From Candidatus Izemoplasmatales bacterium (GTDB taxonomy: Bacteria > Bacillota_I > Bacilli_A > Izemoplasmatales > Hujiaoplasmataceae), in NCBI GenBank assembly GCA_028694875.1, contig JAQVKB010000057.1, positions 1 to 6,945 of the forward strand: a stretch of 6,945 nt of DNA, read 5' to 3'. The notes beneath the pieces were generated by a model that was given only the letters and a program-made list of their open reading frames with translations, made no database searches and was not told where the DNA came from. The translations under genes and the position numbers were made by a program. Of the stretch, positions 5,434-6,945 are shown in pieces. The first letter of the stretch is position 1. The number at the start of each line of letters is the position of its first letter.

Positions 5434-6684
5434 ATGAAAGATCAACATGAAATTCGTTTTGATATGGTCGCAAAAGCCAAAAAACAAGCGTGGTATTTGC
5501 GCCCGGTTACTTGGCTCATCGCATTTCCAACGGTGTGGGCAAGAAAACTGAAGGTGCATAAACATGCGATGAAGGGGCTAAAGCCTCCTTATATTTTGCT
5601 TTGTACCCATCATGCTTTTGTGGATTTTTCTGTGACTACCGCGGCGATTTTTCCTCACCCAGCCAATTACATTGTGGCTATCGATGGTTTTATTGGTCGC
5701 GAAAAATTATTACGAGAAGTCGGAGGAATCTGCAAACGGAAATTTACAAACGATACGGTCTTGGTCAAACAAATCAAGCATTCGTTGCATCACAATCAAC
5801 ATGTTTGTGCAATCTATCCTGAAGCCAGATATTCGATTGCAGGAACAACCGCGATCCTTCCGGAATCGCTTGGGAAGCTTTGCAAGATGATGAAGGTACC
5901 TGTGGTAGTTTTGAATATGCATGGAGATTATCTTTCTCAACCGGTATGGAATTTGAAAAAACGTAAAATCCGTCTAGAGGCGGACATCACACAAATTGTG
6001 ACTGCCGAAGAAATTCTTACTTTGTCATTCCATGAAATCAATCAACGCATCCATCAAGCCTTTTCCTATGACGAATATCAATACCTTAAGGAATCAGGAC
6101 AAAAGATTCTTGAACCATGGCGGGCCGAAGGATTACATCGCGTATTGTATCAATGCCCCCATTGTGGATCAGAGAAACATATGACTTCATCTGGTAGCGA
6201 GTTGACATGTACCCACTGTGGGGCTGTTTACGAGCATACTGAAAATGGGGATCTGACATGCAAGACTTCAGAGTCCAAATTCACTTCGATTCCAGATTGG
6301 TACGAATATGAGCGCGAGCAAGTGAAAAAGCAGATTTTGGATGGAACCTATCATTTTGAAGATGAGGTATGGGTCGATTCACTTCCCAACAGCAAAGGCT
6401 ATATTCGACTCGGGAAATCCAAGTTGATTCATGATTTGGACGGATTTCACGTTCGTGGAGATTTTGATGGAGAAATATTTGAACTTGAGAAAGATCCTTT
6501 GTCTACATATTCAATTCACATTGAGTACGATTATTTAGGGAAAGGGCATGATTGCATTGACCTATCAACCTTAGATGATACCTACTATCTGTATCCAATT
6601 CATGCTGAAAATGTTGTCACAAAGCTTCATTTTGCGGCAGAAGAGTTGTATAAAATCAAGTGGAATGAGAAACGCGGAACATGA
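5434..6684 (+). CDS. PlsC-family lysophospholipid acyltransferase with zinc ribbon and C-terminal domain
   Basis: The 416-residue protein probably transfers an acyl chain to a lysophospholipid or glycerol-phosphate acceptor at the membrane face. The PlsC fold spans about residues 20-210. Motif I is an HX4D box, H59 to D64 (THHAFVDF), preceded by a hydrophobic stretch (YILLCT). Motif III is YPEARYS at 128-134 in place of the usual FPEGTRS. A hydrophobic strand VPVVVLNMHG follows, as in the motif IV region. This family unit normally ends near 230-250 residues. Here a four-cysteine zinc ribbon follows (C241, C244, C259, C262; CPHCG ... CTHCG), then about 130 residues of a polar, aromatic-rich, probably beta-rich domain without a name I can give. 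The N-terminus is basic (KAKKQAW) with no clear signal peptide. Exact acyl acceptor is unknown; a role as essential PlsC is less likely given the extra domains. It lies 52 bp after the cyclase gene across a terminator and is followed by its own strong terminator. Confidence 0.88.
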   Translation: MKDQHEIRFDMVAKAKKQAWYLRPVTWLIAFPTVWARKLKVHKHAMKGLKPPYILLCTHHAFVDFSVTTAAIFPHPANYIVAIDGFIGREKLLREVGGICKRKFTNDTVLVKQIKHSLHHNQHVCAIYPEARYSIAGTTAILPESLGKLCKMMKVPVVVLNMHGDYLSQPVWNLKKRKIRLEADITQIVTAEEILTLSFHEINQRIHQAFSYDEYQYLKESGQKILEPWRAEGLHRVLYQCPHCGSEKHMTSSGSELTCTHCGAVYEHTENGDLTCKTSESKFTSIPDWYEYEREQVKKQILDGTYHFEDEVWVDSLPNSKGYIRLGKSKLIHDLDGFHVRGDFDGEIFELEKDPLSTYSIHIEYDYLGKGHDCIDLSTLDDTYYLYPIHAENVVTKLHFAAEELYKIKWNEKRGT

Positions 6685-6690
6685 TGACAA

Positions 6691-6705
6691 CGATCCTACG
6701 GATCG
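6691..6705 (+). repeat. Small perfect hairpin just after the acyltransferase stop
   Basis: CGATCC and GGATCG are 6-bp perfect arms around a TAC loop, six bases after the stop codon. No U-run follows, so it is not a terminator by itself. It may block 3' exonuclease decay or be chance. Confidence 0.45.
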
Positions 6706-6741
6706 AGAGTACATATATAACAACTAAAATATATGAAAATG

Positions 6742-6767
6742 ACGCCAAATTTTGGCGTTTTTTCTTT
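6742..6767 (+). terminator. Intrinsic terminator after the acyltransferase gene
   Basis: ACGCCAA (6742-6748) and TTGGCGT (6752-6758) form a perfect 7-bp stem with a 3-nt loop, followed by TTTTTTCTTT. It closes the rightward transcription unit. Confidence 0.9.
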
Positions 6768-6770
6768 CCC

Positions 6771-6782
6771 TATATATATATA
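6771..6782. repeat. TA dinucleotide tract
   Basis: Six TA units sit just after the terminator, flanked by CCC on the left and AAGG on the right, so the stretch is nearly palindromic (CC-TA tract-GG). It is a likely easily melted or bent spacer without a known role. Confidence 0.5.
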
Positions 6783-6826
6783 AGGCCATAAAAAAACGAA
6801 AGTGAACATAATTTATTAAAAACAAA

Positions 6827-6913
6827 AGAATATTCGCTTTTTAGAATATTTTATAGACAAATGGCTTGGATTTGGTATAATAATGGTGTAAAATATTATC
6901 GTTTAAGAATATT
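6827..6913. repeat. Three direct copies of AGAATATT around the right-edge promoter
   Basis: AGAATATT occurs at 6827-6834, 6843-6850 and 6906-6913. The first two start 16 bp apart, just upstream of the -35. The third lies in the 5' leader, where it forms part of the stem-loop. The arrangement resembles regulator sites flanking a promoter, but the motif is AT-rich and contains the palindrome AATATT. Confidence 0.4.
6854..6881 (+). promoter_or_regulatory. Promoter for a gene beyond the right edge
   Basis: TAGACA (6854-6859), a 16-bp spacer and an extended -10 TGG-TATAAT (TATAAT 6876-6881) form a strong sigma-A-type promoter. The predicted start is near 6888. Confidence 0.72.
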
Positions 6914-6916
6914 TAC
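6888..6916 (+). promoter_or_regulatory. Stem-loop at the very 5' end of the right-edge transcript
   Basis: GTAAAATATT (6888-6897) pairs with AATATTTAC (6908-6916) in nine pairs with one bulged A and a 10-nt loop. Its first base matches the predicted transcription start, so the mRNA would begin directly with a hairpin. Such 5' hairpins can protect against 5'-end decay; that role is inferred. Confidence 0.45.
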
Positions 6917-6936
6917 AAACCCTGAATGGTGATAAT

Positions 6937-6945
6937 ATGGAGTTA
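6937..6945 (+). CDS. Possible start of a further gene, cut by the window edge
   Basis: ATG GAG TTA follows GGTGAT (6928-6933) with a short spacer, about 50 nt after the predicted transcription start. Only three codons are visible, so neither the product nor the frame can be judged. A second ATG at 6926 in another frame lacks a Shine-Dalgarno. Confidence 0.3.

Noticed and set aside
5239..5940. Open frames in other phases within the cyclase and acyltransferase genes
   Set aside because: They are shadows of the two well-supported coding regions.

Overview
The window looks like a chromosomal stretch from a low-to-moderate GC Gram-positive-type bacterium. It fits Bacillota or one of their wall-less or near-wall-less relatives that use the standard code, such as the Izemoplasma/Haloplasma or Erysipelotrichia side. 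The reasons are strong purine-rich Shine-Dalgarno sites before every gene, sigma-A-type TATAAT promoters, U-tailed intrinsic terminators, AT-rich intergenic DNA, and TGA used as a stop in two of three complete genes, which argues against the Mycoplasma code. The placement is inferred from style and protein families, not from a database match.

Layout. Positions 1-2063 on the minus strand hold most of a class II (adenosylcobalamin-dependent) ribonucleotide reductase, nrdJ, whose C-terminus runs off the left edge. A 483-bp divergent intergenic region (2064-2546) carries the near-consensus nrdJ promoter, a leader of about 130 nt with a perfect 13-bp stem-loop, two further inverted-repeat elements, and the promoter of the rightward genes. 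Three plus-strand genes follow: an MFS permease (2547-3731), a membrane-anchored diguanylate cyclase with a 7TM sensor and a PAS-like linker (3804-5381), and a PlsC-type acyltransferase with a zinc ribbon and an extra C-terminal domain (5434-6684). The last 180 bp contain a strong terminator and then a promoter with a 5' stem-loop, probably for a gene that starts at or beyond the right edge.

Transcription units. The last codons and stop codon of the MFS gene form a GAAA-capped terminator stem, so the MFS gene is a single-gene unit. The diguanylate cyclase has its own extended -10 promoter. A GC-rich terminator lies between the cyclase and the acyltransferase, and the acyltransferase Shine-Dalgarno follows its U-run directly. 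I see no promoter after that terminator, so the acyltransferase seems to depend on read-through. 

The genes are not an evident pathway: deoxynucleotide synthesis, transport of an unknown solute, c-di-GMP signalling and membrane lipid acylation. I found no CRISPR, mobile element, tRNA/rRNA or toxin-antitoxin system. Nothing here amounts to a clearly new system. The most worthwhile points are the terminator/Shine-Dalgarno junction, the acyltransferase domain architecture, the nrdJ leader and the cyclase without an inhibitory site.
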